This document shows positions 1 through 5,348 of a stretch of DNA of 5,348 bases, piece by piece (the stretch's first letter is position 1; each line of letters opens with the position of its first letter). The notes beneath the pieces were generated by a model. The model saw only the letters and a list, made by a program, of their open reading frames with translations. It was not told the origin of the DNA and ran no database searches. This DNA comes from Bacteroidales bacterium UBA6207 (GTDB lineage Bacteria > Bacteroidota > Bacteroidia > Bacteroidales > F082): contig DISP01000035.1 in assembly GCA_002421995.1 (NCBI GenBank), forward strand, positions 32,277-37,624, written 5' to 3'. The position numbers were made by a program, and so were the translations under genes.

Positions 1-96
1 GTTGTAAACACTACCCAGAGCCATGGCCGAAACCACTGAAACAACCAGTAGTGTACTCACCATGTTTATAAAATTCGATTCACGTTTCCCAGCCAT
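1..96 (-). CDS. rnfG: RnfG, electron transport complex subunit G (N-terminal 32 codons only)
   Basis: This is the beginning of the next gene after rnfD. It opens with ATG at 96 and is cut by the left edge of the window after 32 codons. The visible peptide starts MAGKRESNFINM and continues into a hydrophobic stretch (about residues 13-29) that fits the single N-terminal membrane anchor of RnfG. A short polar lead with an ESxFxNM pattern before one transmembrane helix is what I expect for Bacteroidota RnfG. In the family, the rest of the protein is a periplasmic or external FMN-binding domain with FMN covalently attached to a threonine; that part is outside the window. The start lies 21 bases after the rnfD stop, with an A-rich leader and no clear Shine-Dalgarno sequence. 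The assignment depends mainly on operon position plus this N-terminus. Confidence 0.85.
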   Translation of the reverse strand, partial: MAGKRESNFINMVSTLLVVSVVSAMALGSVYN

Positions 97-117
97 GATT
101 AAAATTCTTTTATCTGA

Positions 118-1119
118 TTATTTCCTGACAAGTCCGAAGCGCTTTGGTTTAAACGCATTGTTAATCAAAGGCGTTAATGCGTTCATGATAAGGATAGCAA
201 ATGAAATTCCTTCAGGATATGCACCCCACAAACGTATAATGATGGTTATCAACCCTATTCCGATTCCATACACAATCTTGCCATTCATGTTCATTGGTGA
301 GCTTACCATATCGGTAGCCATAAAGACAGCACCGAGCATTAAACCACCCGAAAAAAGATGAAACACCGGCTCAACATAATGTTGAGGATCAACAAGATGC
401 ATAATTCCGGCAATAGCTGCAACTGTTAAAAGTATTGCGACAGGTATTTGCCAGTCAATGACTTTCTTCCAAACCATATACAGTCCGCCGAGCAAAAGCG
501 CCAGTGCCGAAATCTCGCCAAGAGATCCACCCATCTGTCCGATAAAACGCTCCATATACTGTGGCATTTCGCCGCTTGCCAACATTTGCTCAACAGTTTT
601 TCCTGCAGCAACACCTTCCTTCATCAATCCCAGAGCTGTGGGCCCGGTGATTGCATCCGTTATCGCCGGGGCAAACAATGGCTTTGGAACAGGCCAGCTG
701 GTCATCTCAACAGGAAATGAAATCAGCATGAAAACACGACCAACCAATGCCGGGTTGAATGGATTTTTACCCAATCCGCCAAACGACATCTTTGCTACAC
801 CTATCATAACCAGCGAACCGGCAATAAGCATCCAGGCCGGAACACCCGAAGGCACGTTGAAACCCAGCAGGATACCGGCAACAATGGCCGAACCATCATT
901 GATGGTGAGTGGCCCTTTGATGATATATTTCTGAATGACCCATTCAAAGAAAACAGCCGAAGCAACAGCTATCAGTAATACGCGTAAGGCGTTGAAACCA
1001 AAAAAATAAACCGAAACAAGCATGGCCGGAACCATGGCAAGCACCACGGTAAACATGATGCTTTTTACGCTTTCGTCTCCATGCACATGGGGAGAACCCG
1101 ATACAATCAATTTGCTCAT
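118..1119 (-). CDS. rnfD: RnfD, membrane subunit D of the Rnf ion-translocating oxidoreductase
   Basis: The product is a 333-residue integral membrane protein of the NqrB/RnfD family, about the usual length. It forms part of the membrane core that moves Na+ or H+ while electrons pass between ferredoxin and NAD+. Visible signatures are the N-terminal SGSPHVH segment (residues 7-13), many hydrophobic helices (for example about 21-40, 44-63, 203-218, 224-241, 281-299 and 303-321), the conserved GGLGKNPFNPALVGRVF region (114-130), FMATDMVSSPMN (266-277), and GAYPEGISFAILIMNALTPLI near the C-terminus. The site where FMN is normally joined to a threonine reads D155-A-I-T-G-P-T161-A-L, whereas the common form is DxxTGATPL; the residue next to the acceptor threonine is proline (codon CCC). 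I chose the ATG at 1119 over the in-frame TTG two codons upstream because MSKLIVSGSP matches family N-termini. It begins 7 bases after the last base of the rnfC stop, so translation is probably coupled. Confidence 0.96.
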   Translation of the reverse strand: MSKLIVSGSPHVHGDESVKSIMFTVVLAMVPAMLVSVYFFGFNALRVLLIAVASAVFFEWVIQKYIIKGPLTINDGSAIVAGILLGFNVPSGVPAWMLIAGSLVMIGVAKMSFGGLGKNPFNPALVGRVFMLISFPVEMTSWPVPKPLFAPAITDAITGPTALGLMKEGVAAGKTVEQMLASGEMPQYMERFIGQMGGSLGEISALALLLGGLYMVWKKVIDWQIPVAILLTVAAIAGIMHLVDPQHYVEPVFHLFSGGLMLGAVFMATDMVSSPMNMNGKIVYGIGIGLITIIIRLWGAYPEGISFAILIMNALTPLINNAFKPKRFGLVRK

Positions 1120-1125
1120 ATTCAA

Positions 1126-2454
1126 TTATTTTCTAGTGCGTATAAGGTTTCCGGTTTTTTGCTTTCCCAACCGAAGGTAATCAAGCAGAGGAAGCATTGA
1201 AGGACAGGTGAACTGGCACGAACCACATTCAATACAATCCATGATTCGTTCATTCTCACATCTGTCAAACAGACTTAGCTTGCTAAGTTTTGCCAGCAGG
1301 AAAGGTTCGAGACCCATCGGGCAGACAGTCGTGCATTTGGAACAACGAATGCAGCTTTTCGGCATCTTTCTGCTGCTGTTGGCCGCCTTCAACAATAAAA
1401 TGCCTGACGAACCCTTCACCACCGGAATATCGGATGAAACAAGCGCCTTGCCCATCATCGGGCCACCATTGATGATCTTTGCTGTGTCATCAGGCAGTCC
1501 GCCAGCCGCCTGTATCAGTTCGCTCACAGACGTTCCGATGCGAACCAGAAAATTTGAAGGCGCTGCGAGTCCGTCGCCTGTTACCGTTACAACCCGTTCG
1601 ATCAGGGGTTTATTTTTTTGTACCGCTTCATAAACGGCAAAGGCAGTTCCAACATTCGACACAACACAGCCCACCTCGATAGGAAGTTTTCCTGAAGGAA
1701 CTTCACGGTTAACAGCAGCTTTTATCAATTGCTTCTCTCCGCCCTGCGGGTATTTAACCTTAAGTGCCTGAACACTGATTCCGCTGAATTTTGATGACAA
1801 CTGCCTGAGGTGTTCGATGGCATCAGGCTTGTTATTTTCAATTCCAATAATGGCTCTTGTTGCATCTATCGCTTTCATCATCAGGCTGATGCCAATGAGA
1901 AGTTCTTCTCCCCGCTCTAACATCAGGCGGTGGTCAGAAGTTAGAAATGGCTCACATTCAACGCCGTTTATTACAAGATATTCGGCTTTTTTTCCATTTG
2001 GAACCATCATTTTGACATGGGTTGGAAAAGTAGCACCGCCCAGACCCACCAATCCGCCAGCTTTGATTCTGGCGATAATATCCTCCTTTGAAACACTCAA
2101 ATCAGCGATTATGGATGAGCCGGTATCAACATCTTCGATCCACTCATCACCCGTAACATCTATAAAGATAGCTTGACGACGATAGCCTGAAGCGTCCAGT
2201 GCATCGTCAATTTTTGCTATTTTTCCACTGGCCGGCGCATGGATATTGGCCGAAATAAACGCTTCGCCCCGCGCCAAAAGCTGGCCTGTCTTCACCTCAT
2301 CTCCTTTTTTTACAAGCAGTTTCGGTGCCACACCAAGGTTTTGCCCCAAAGTAACAATCAATTGCTTAGGCAGTGGCAATCTTTGAATGGCAGCTTTTGC
2401 TGACAGTTTGTTCTCCGGCGGGTGTACACCACCCATTTTAAATGTCGTCAACAT
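1126..2454 (-). CDS. rnfC: RnfC, NADH/FMN-binding subunit C of the Rnf complex
   Basis: The product is about 442 residues and is the peripheral cytoplasmic subunit thought to exchange electrons with NAD(H). The N-terminal domain has the typical FKMGGVHPPENK opening (5-16) and a biotinyl/lipoyl-like barrel-sandwich fold region (about 40-100, with HAPASGKI at 72-79). The Nqo1-like FMN/NADH core follows, with GGLVGLGGATFPTHVK (142-157), NGVECEPFLTSDHRLML (163-179) and YPQGGEKQLI (245-254). An SLBB-type segment lies around 289-320. Two [4Fe-4S] motifs close the protein: C368-x2-C371-x2-C374-x3-C378-P and C407-x2-C410-x2-C413-x3-C417-P. It ends soon after, lacking the long alanine-rich extension of E. 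coli RsxC, as expected outside gammaproteobacteria. The start is uncertain: ATG at 2454 (MLTTFK) fits family N-termini, but ATG at 2469, only 4 bases after the rnfB stop, would add MNSNT. A still earlier in-frame start at 2523 would overlap rnfB and is unlikely. Confidence 0.96.
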   Translation of the reverse strand: MLTTFKMGGVHPPENKLSAKAAIQRLPLPKQLIVTLGQNLGVAPKLLVKKGDEVKTGQLLARGEAFISANIHAPASGKIAKIDDALDASGYRRQAIFIDVTGDEWIEDVDTGSSIIADLSVSKEDIIARIKAGGLVGLGGATFPTHVKMMVPNGKKAEYLVINGVECEPFLTSDHRLMLERGEELLIGISLMMKAIDATRAIIGIENNKPDAIEHLRQLSSKFSGISVQALKVKYPQGGEKQLIKAAVNREVPSGKLPIEVGCVVSNVGTAFAVYEAVQKNKPLIERVVTVTGDGLAAPSNFLVRIGTSVSELIQAAGGLPDDTAKIINGGPMMGKALVSSDIPVVKGSSGILLLKAANSSRKMPKSCIRCSKCTTVCPMGLEPFLLAKLSKLSLFDRCENERIMDCIECGSCQFTCPSMLPLLDYLRLGKQKTGNLIRTRK

Positions 2455-2473
2455 AGTATTACTGTTCATACAC

Positions 2474-3400
2474 TTAGGATAAATTCTGTGACCCGGCAGA
2501 CGCAGCAGAAGCTGTTGCATCAACTTTCAGCTGTTTTGCTTGTTCAGTTCCGTCATCGTTTTTTGGTTTCCTCGGCGGGAAGTTCAACTCATGAATCGCA
2601 TCAGTTGGACAAACTTCGACACATTTCCGGCAAAGCTTACATTTTTCAAAGTCAATATAGGCCAGGTTATTCTCGATTGTGATGGCATCATAAGGACAAA
2701 CCTGCTGACACTTTAAACAGCCGATACAGGCAACACTGCAATTTTTCTTTGCCGGTCCGCCTTTTTCTTTGTTCACGCAACTCACAAAAATTCTGCGGTC
2801 TTTCTTTCCTTTAGGACGCAACTCAATAATACCTCGCGGACATGCTTTCACACAGGCACCGCAAGAAACACATTTGTCGTTAACCACAGGCAATCCGGTG
2901 AGCGGGCTAATGTGAATGGCATCAAAATCGCATGAAACCACGCAATCGCCCAGTCCAAGACAACCAAACTGACAACCACCTTCACCTGCATACAACTGAT
3001 GGGCAAAAGCACATGACTTTGGCCCTTCGTATTGAACCTTGGCCGGCGAATTTGCAAATGAACCATTGCACCTGACCACAGCAATCATGGGTTCTTTCTC
3101 TGCCACTTCAAGCTTAAGAATGGCTGCCACTTGTTTCATCACCTCGTTGCCACCAACAGGACAATTTAAGCCTTCGAGACTTTGTTTTTCGTTGGCAGCA
3201 GCAACCGAAACCTCAGCAAAGTTGCGGCAGCCCGGGAAACCACAACCCCCGCAGTTGGCTTTCGGAAGCACATCTTCAACCAAATCAATATTTGGATCTT
3301 CAATCACCTTGAACTTCTGTGCTACAAAATATAGCACAACCGCCAGAAACAAACCCAGCAATCCCAGTGTCAGCAGCGTAAATAACAAGATATCGTTCAC
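2474..3400 (-). CDS. rnfB: RnfB, multi-cluster ferredoxin-like subunit B of the Rnf complex
   Basis: The product is about 308 residues and is the electron entry subunit that accepts electrons from reduced ferredoxin. One N-terminal hydrophobic helix (residues 4-27) anchors it. It is followed by the RnfB-type Fe-S domain with C50-x2-C53-x4-C58-x21-C80. Cysteines at 130, 143, 147, 153 and 157 follow, then ferredoxin motifs C177-x2-C180-x2-C183-x3-C187-P, C225-x2-C228-x2-C231-x3-C235-P and C254-x2-C257-x2-C260-x3-C264-P, plus C208 and C221. This is the long multi-cluster form known from clostridia and Bacteroidota, not the roughly 190-residue E. coli form. The last 35 or so residues form a polar, Ala/Ser-rich tail without cysteines. 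I chose GTG at 3400 because the product then starts with the helix (MNDILLFTLL), as in relatives. A TTG at 3424 would add eight polar residues, and a TTG at 3388 is also possible. rnfB leads the rnf operon and has a promoter candidate about 70 bases upstream. Confidence 0.96.
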   Translation of the reverse strand: MNDILLFTLLTLGLLGLFLAVVLYFVAQKFKVIEDPNIDLVEDVLPKANCGGCGFPGCRNFAEVSVAAANEKQSLEGLNCPVGGNEVMKQVAAILKLEVAEKEPMIAVVRCNGSFANSPAKVQYEGPKSCAFAHQLYAGEGGCQFGCLGLGDCVVSCDFDAIHISPLTGLPVVNDKCVSCGACVKACPRGIIELRPKGKKDRRIFVSCVNKEKGGPAKKNCSVACIGCLKCQQVCPYDAITIENNLAYIDFEKCKLCRKCVEVCPTDAIHELNFPPRKPKNDDGTEQAKQLKVDATASAASAGSQNLS

Positions 3401-3466
3401 CTCTATGAAGTATTTTGTTAACAAAAAAATCTAAAAACATCTACTGTTAATAAATAAACAGAAGCG

Positions 3467-3495
3467 CAAAAGTAAAGTTTTTGAATGGAAACAAA
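3467..3495 (-). promoter_or_regulatory. Candidate Bacteroidota-type promoter for the rnfBCDG operon
   Basis: Reading the minus strand, TTTG (3495-3492) is followed after 17 bases by TACTTTTG (3474-3467). The second box matches the Bacteroidota -7 consensus TAnnTTTG exactly, and the first resembles the -33 TTTG box, although the spacing is at the short end of the usual range. Transcription would start near 3460 and leave a leader of about 60 bases before the GTG start of rnfB. It lies in the only sizeable gap in the window and faces the rnf genes. It is a sequence match only; AT-rich DNA gives chance hits. Confidence 0.5.
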
Positions 3496-3602
3496 ATGAA
3501 AAACGATTATTAACTCCAAACAATCTTATCTGTATTATTATCAATTATTTACAAAATTAATTCACTGGACTTTGCCATTGGAAAAAAAGCAAAACAACTG
3601 AG

Positions 3603-3619
3603 AATCAATTCTATTGATT
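3603..3619. repeat. Short inverted repeat in the rseC-rnfB gap (AATCAAT / ATTGATT)
   Basis: Two perfect 7-base arms, AATCAAT and ATTGATT, flank a 3-base centre (TCT). A further direct copy of AATCAAT occurs at 3651-3657. The dyad lies about 110 bases upstream of the proposed rnfB -33 box. It could be a regulator site or a weak hairpin; the sequence alone does not decide, and AT-rich DNA makes short dyads common. Confidence 0.35.
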
Positions 3620-3646
3620 GTTAGTTTAGAAACTTTCTAAATTAAC
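3620..3646. repeat. Imperfect 12-base inverted repeat in the rseC-rnfB gap
   Basis: The arms GTTAGTTTAGAA (3620-3631) and TTCTAAATTAAC (3635-3646) pair at 11 of 12 positions around the centre ACT. In plus-strand RNA the odd position is a G-U wobble, so all 12 can pair; in minus-strand RNA it is an A-C mismatch. It directly abuts the preceding dyad. No run of T follows it on the minus strand, so a standard intrinsic terminator for rseC is not supported. An operator or a weak transcript-end hairpin are the alternatives. Confidence 0.4.
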
Positions 3647-3664
3647 AGATAATCAATAATTTAG

Positions 3665-3680
3665 ATTGTCTTAAGACAAT
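3665..3680. repeat. Perfect 16-base palindrome just after rseC
   Basis: ATTGTCTTAAGACAAT is a perfect palindrome that begins 16 bases past the end of the rseC stop codon on the minus strand. As RNA it would give a 6-base stem with a TTAA loop. The bases that follow on the minus strand (CTAAATTATTGATT) are AT-rich but do not form a T-run, so I call it a dyad, with a weak terminator as one possibility and a dimeric regulator site as the other. Confidence 0.4.
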
Positions 3681-3696
3681 TTGGTTGAATTGGTGA

Positions 3697-4140
3697 TCAG
3701 GAAAAATGGTCCTCCTGCGTTTCCTTCAGCGCGAACTCAAATCTGCTGTCGAGTTTTTTCTTGTTCAGGTAAAGGACCAGATAATATGGAATGAGTATAA
3801 AAAGCGCGGCAAGGCCGGCAAGGCCTTCTGACAACTTACAGGATATCAGAATTATAAGTGTACTCACCATGATCAGAAACGGCAAGATATATCCAAAAAA
3901 GACAGCCCAGCCACCTGCCTGCTGTTTCATAAAAACCGTAACCTTCTCCCCTGTTTGGAAGGTGTCTTTTTGCAGTTTGGGTACTTTGACAATTTTTTGC
4001 TCCATATCTGCGGCACTGCAAGCTCCTTTTGCGTGACAGGAGGCACAAGCAGATTGTGCCATTATCATCACATCATAATCAGATTCATTGATCTTAACAA
4101 CAATAGCCGGATGCTCGATCACAGGATGGTTTTGTGTCAT
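3697..4140 (-). CDS. rseC: RseC-family (SoxR-reducing system) membrane protein
   Basis: The product is 147 residues and resembles the RseC/MucC family. In E. coli, RseC works with the Rsx (Rnf) complex to keep SoxR reduced and is also linked to sigma-E control; in Bacteroidota the gene commonly sits just before rnfB, as here. Its role there may be Rnf assembly or tuning, which is inference. The N-terminal domain carries the family cysteine motif C32-x2-C35-x5-C41 (ACASCHAKGAC), which could bind a metal or Fe-S cluster or be redox active. Two hydrophobic helices follow (about 77-100 and 105-126), starting at GGWAVFFGYILPF. The protein ends in a charged tail (KKKLDSRFEFALKETQED). The ATG at 4140 starts 14 bases after the SDR stop, so the gene is probably cotranscribed with the two upstream genes. 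It is separated from rnfB by about 296 bases holding its own promoter candidate. Confidence 0.9.
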   Translation of the reverse strand: MTQNHPVIEHPAIVVKINESDYDVMIMAQSACASCHAKGACSAADMEQKIVKVPKLQKDTFQTGEKVTVFMKQQAGGWAVFFGYILPFLIMVSTLIILISCKLSEGLAGLAALFILIPYYLVLYLNKKKLDSRFEFALKETQEDHFS

Positions 4141-4154
4141 TCTACGAATTTCAT

Positions 4155-4844
4155 TCAGGGTGTTGAAACAGAAACCGGTATTACTTTACCATTGATGAAT
4201 TTTGAGCTGTTGCACGCAAAATCAAAGATGAAGCCGGCCATTTCCCGGGCTGACACAGGCGCCTGGTATCCGGGAAACGCGTTTGACAACATTTCTGTTT
4301 GCGCAGCACCCAGCGCCAGGCAATTGCATCTGACTTGAAAATCAACAAGTTCGGCAGCAAGGCTTTCAGTCAAAATTGCCAATGCACCTTTGCTGGCACT
4401 ATAAAGAGAAAGACCAGGAAATTTGACACTCCCCTGATATCCACCCATACTTCCAATATTTACAATGTGTGCGTTGGCGGCAAAAAAAGGCAAAAGTGTT
4501 TGAACAAGTAAAAAAGGCGCTTTCACATTCACATCAAACATCGCGTCAAAGTCGTCAGAAGTTAGTGCATGAAATGATTTATTCACCAAAATGCCGGCGT
4601 TGTTTATCAGTATAGCGGGTTTAAAATGATTCTTCTCAACGAAGCTCACTATTTGCTTCATTGATGACTCATCAGTAAGGTCGGTGCTTAAAAGAAATAA
4701 ATTCTTCGATTTTGCAAAATCATCAGTATCTAAAGCTGCAACATTTCTCGAAACAGCAAGCACCCTGTTTGCTTCATCTTTGGTAAAACAACGAACAAGT
4801 TCAAAACCAATTCCCTTGCCTGCTCCGGTTATGATGATGTCCAT
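4155..4844 (-). CDS. Short-chain dehydrogenase/reductase (SDR), classical type, substrate unknown
   Basis: The product is 229 residues and is a classical SDR with a Rossmann fold. The cofactor loop is T6-G-A-G-K-G-I-G13, the structural motif is N81-N-A-G84, and the catalytic tetrad is N106, S132, Y148 and K152 (YSASK at 148-152). R33 after the second strand suggests NADP(H) preference, which is inference. The usual PG motif after the active site reads L-A-L-G179-A-A-Q-T183, so the proline is replaced. The length is slightly below the 240-250 residues common for FabG-like members, with a compact C-terminus (FINGKVIPVSVSTP) that still matches the family end. No transmembrane segment or signal peptide is visible, so it is cytoplasmic. 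It lies 21 bases after an unknown gene and 14 bases before rseC, pointing to one transcript. The substrate cannot be read from the sequence; a FabG-type ketoacyl reductase is possible but not favoured by anything in the context. Confidence 0.93.
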   Translation of the reverse strand: MDIIITGAGKGIGFELVRCFTKDEANRVLAVSRNVAALDTDDFAKSKNLFLLSTDLTDESSMKQIVSFVEKNHFKPAILINNAGILVNKSFHALTSDDFDAMFDVNVKAPFLLVQTLLPFFAANAHIVNIGSMGGYQGSVKFPGLSLYSASKGALAILTESLAAELVDFQVRCNCLALGAAQTEMLSNAFPGYQAPVSAREMAGFIFDFACNSSKFINGKVIPVSVSTP

Positions 4845-4865
4845 GCAAATGAATGTTGGTTTTGT

Positions 4866-5348
4866 TTATTCCTGATTACCGCCACGCTCAAACTGACGCC
4901 GCATCTGCTCAACATCCACCGCGCTTATTGTTAACATTCCGGTTTCATCCACTGTTATCGAGATGTTGATCGGAGCATCTTTAACAAAAGGATCAAAATT
5001 CATGTAAGCAATGCCTTTCATTGGGGATGAACTGTATGTTTCGGCAATCTCTTTTGCCTGGATGAAGTCTTTACTCAATGGAATTCCGGCCTGTCGTGCA
5101 ATACGTGTGGCTTCCTGCATGGCCAAATCATACTTTCCTGAATAAACCATTAACACCGAATTGAAGCCTTCATCCCTGTTTTCGACCGAAGTGATCTGCG
5201 AGAAAGCCTGGTCAAGAACCATACCGACAGGTTCGGTAAGGCCTAACTTAAGTGCCCACTCCGGCAATGCCGTTGCCGGTTTTTGGTTATCGCGTTTGGC
5301 CAAAGCCCGCCCGTAGGTATCTTTCACTTCGTTGGATTGCCTGCTGTA
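4866..5348 (-). CDS. Unrecognised protein, C-terminal 160 residues (5' end beyond the window)
   Basis: This reading frame is open to the right edge of the window and ends with TAA at 4866, so the start lies outside. An internal GTG at 5327 could be read as a start, but the frame continues upstream of it (YSRQSNE), so I treat the gene as partial. I do not recognise the family. The visible part has no cysteine and no membrane helix. It contains mixed helical segments (around ALPEWALKLGL and KYDLAMQEATRIARQAGIPL) and then a stretch of probable beta-strands (APINISITVDETGMLTISAVDVEQ) before a charged C-terminus, VEQMRRQFERGGNQE. This looks like a soluble alpha/beta domain. The stop is 21 bases before the SDR start, so it probably belongs to the same operon as the SDR and rseC. 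Codon use and composition look like the neighbours. Confidence 0.8.
   Translation of the reverse strand, partial: YSRQSNEVKDTYGRALAKRDNQKPATALPEWALKLGLTEPVGMVLDQAFSQITSVENRDEGFNSVLMVYSGKYDLAMQEATRIARQAGIPLSKDFIQAKEIAETYSSSPMKGIAYMNFDPFVKDAPINISITVDETGMLTISAVDVEQMRRQFERGGNQE

Noticed and set aside
458..934. Long open frame on the plus strand opposite rnfD, with similar plus-strand frames opposite rnfC (about 1208-1633 and 1817-2176) and rnfB (3039-3434).
   Set aside because: They lie fully or almost fully antisense to well-supported rnf genes, have no recognisable domains, and show composition expected from the complement of conserved coding sequence.
2455..2523. Longer version of RnfC starting at 2523.
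   Set aside because: It would overlap rnfB by 50 bases, and the extra residues do not resemble RnfC N-termini; ATG at 2454 or 2469 explains the gene better.
3603..3657. Recurring AATCAAT considered as a CRISPR-like or mobile-element repeat.
   Set aside because: The copies are only 7 bases, irregularly spaced and in both orientations, with no spacers, transposase or target duplication.
3603..3680. Intrinsic terminator for the rseC transcript.
   Set aside because: The hairpins are AT-rich and none is followed directly by a T-run on the minus strand; the nearest T-run (3588-3582) is about 15 bases past the last dyad.
3401..3696. Possible small gene, riboswitch or small RNA in the rseC-rnfB gap.
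   Set aside because: Open frames here are only a few codons long, no known riboswitch core is visible, and the stretch is simple AT-rich DNA apart from the promoter candidate and dyads listed.

Overview
The window is a single-direction gene block on the minus strand, read from high to low coordinates, and it most likely comes from a member of the Bacteroidota, probably an anaerobe of the Bacteroidales or a related order. This assignment is an inference. It rests on the gene order rseC-rnfB-rnfC-rnfD-rnfG, a long multi-cluster RnfB, a short RnfC without the enterobacterial C-terminal repeats, starts without clear Shine-Dalgarno sequences, and a Bacteroidota-type promoter (TTTG then TAnnTTTG) upstream of rnfB. 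Base composition looks even across the genes, with a strongly AT-rich intergenic stretch.

Right part (3697-5348, transcribed first): the C-terminal end of an unrecognised protein runs in from beyond the right edge. It is followed after 21 bases by a complete short-chain dehydrogenase/reductase (SDR), and after another 14 bases by an RseC-family membrane protein. The tight spacing suggests one transcript.

Middle (3401-3696): about 296 bases of AT-rich non-coding DNA. It contains a good promoter candidate for rnfB and three small inverted repeats between the end of rseC and that promoter. I found no credible small gene or RNA gene in it.

Left part (1-3400): rnfB, rnfC, rnfD and the first 32 codons of rnfG, separated by 19, 6 and 21 bases. 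These encode subunits of the Rnf complex, the membrane-bound, ion-translocating ferredoxin:NAD+ oxidoreductase (called Rsx in E. coli). RnfB is expected to take electrons from ferredoxin through many iron-sulfur clusters. RnfC carries the NADH/FMN site and two clusters. RnfD and RnfG are membrane subunits that normally carry covalent FMN. The remaining genes, rnfE and rnfA, probably lie just past the left edge.

Most of the window is a conventional rnf locus. I see no clear previously undescribed system. The points most worth checking are an altered flavin-attachment motif in RnfD (TGPT-AL where TGAT-PL is usual), the SDR and unknown protein joined to rseC, and the dyad-rich leader before rnfB.
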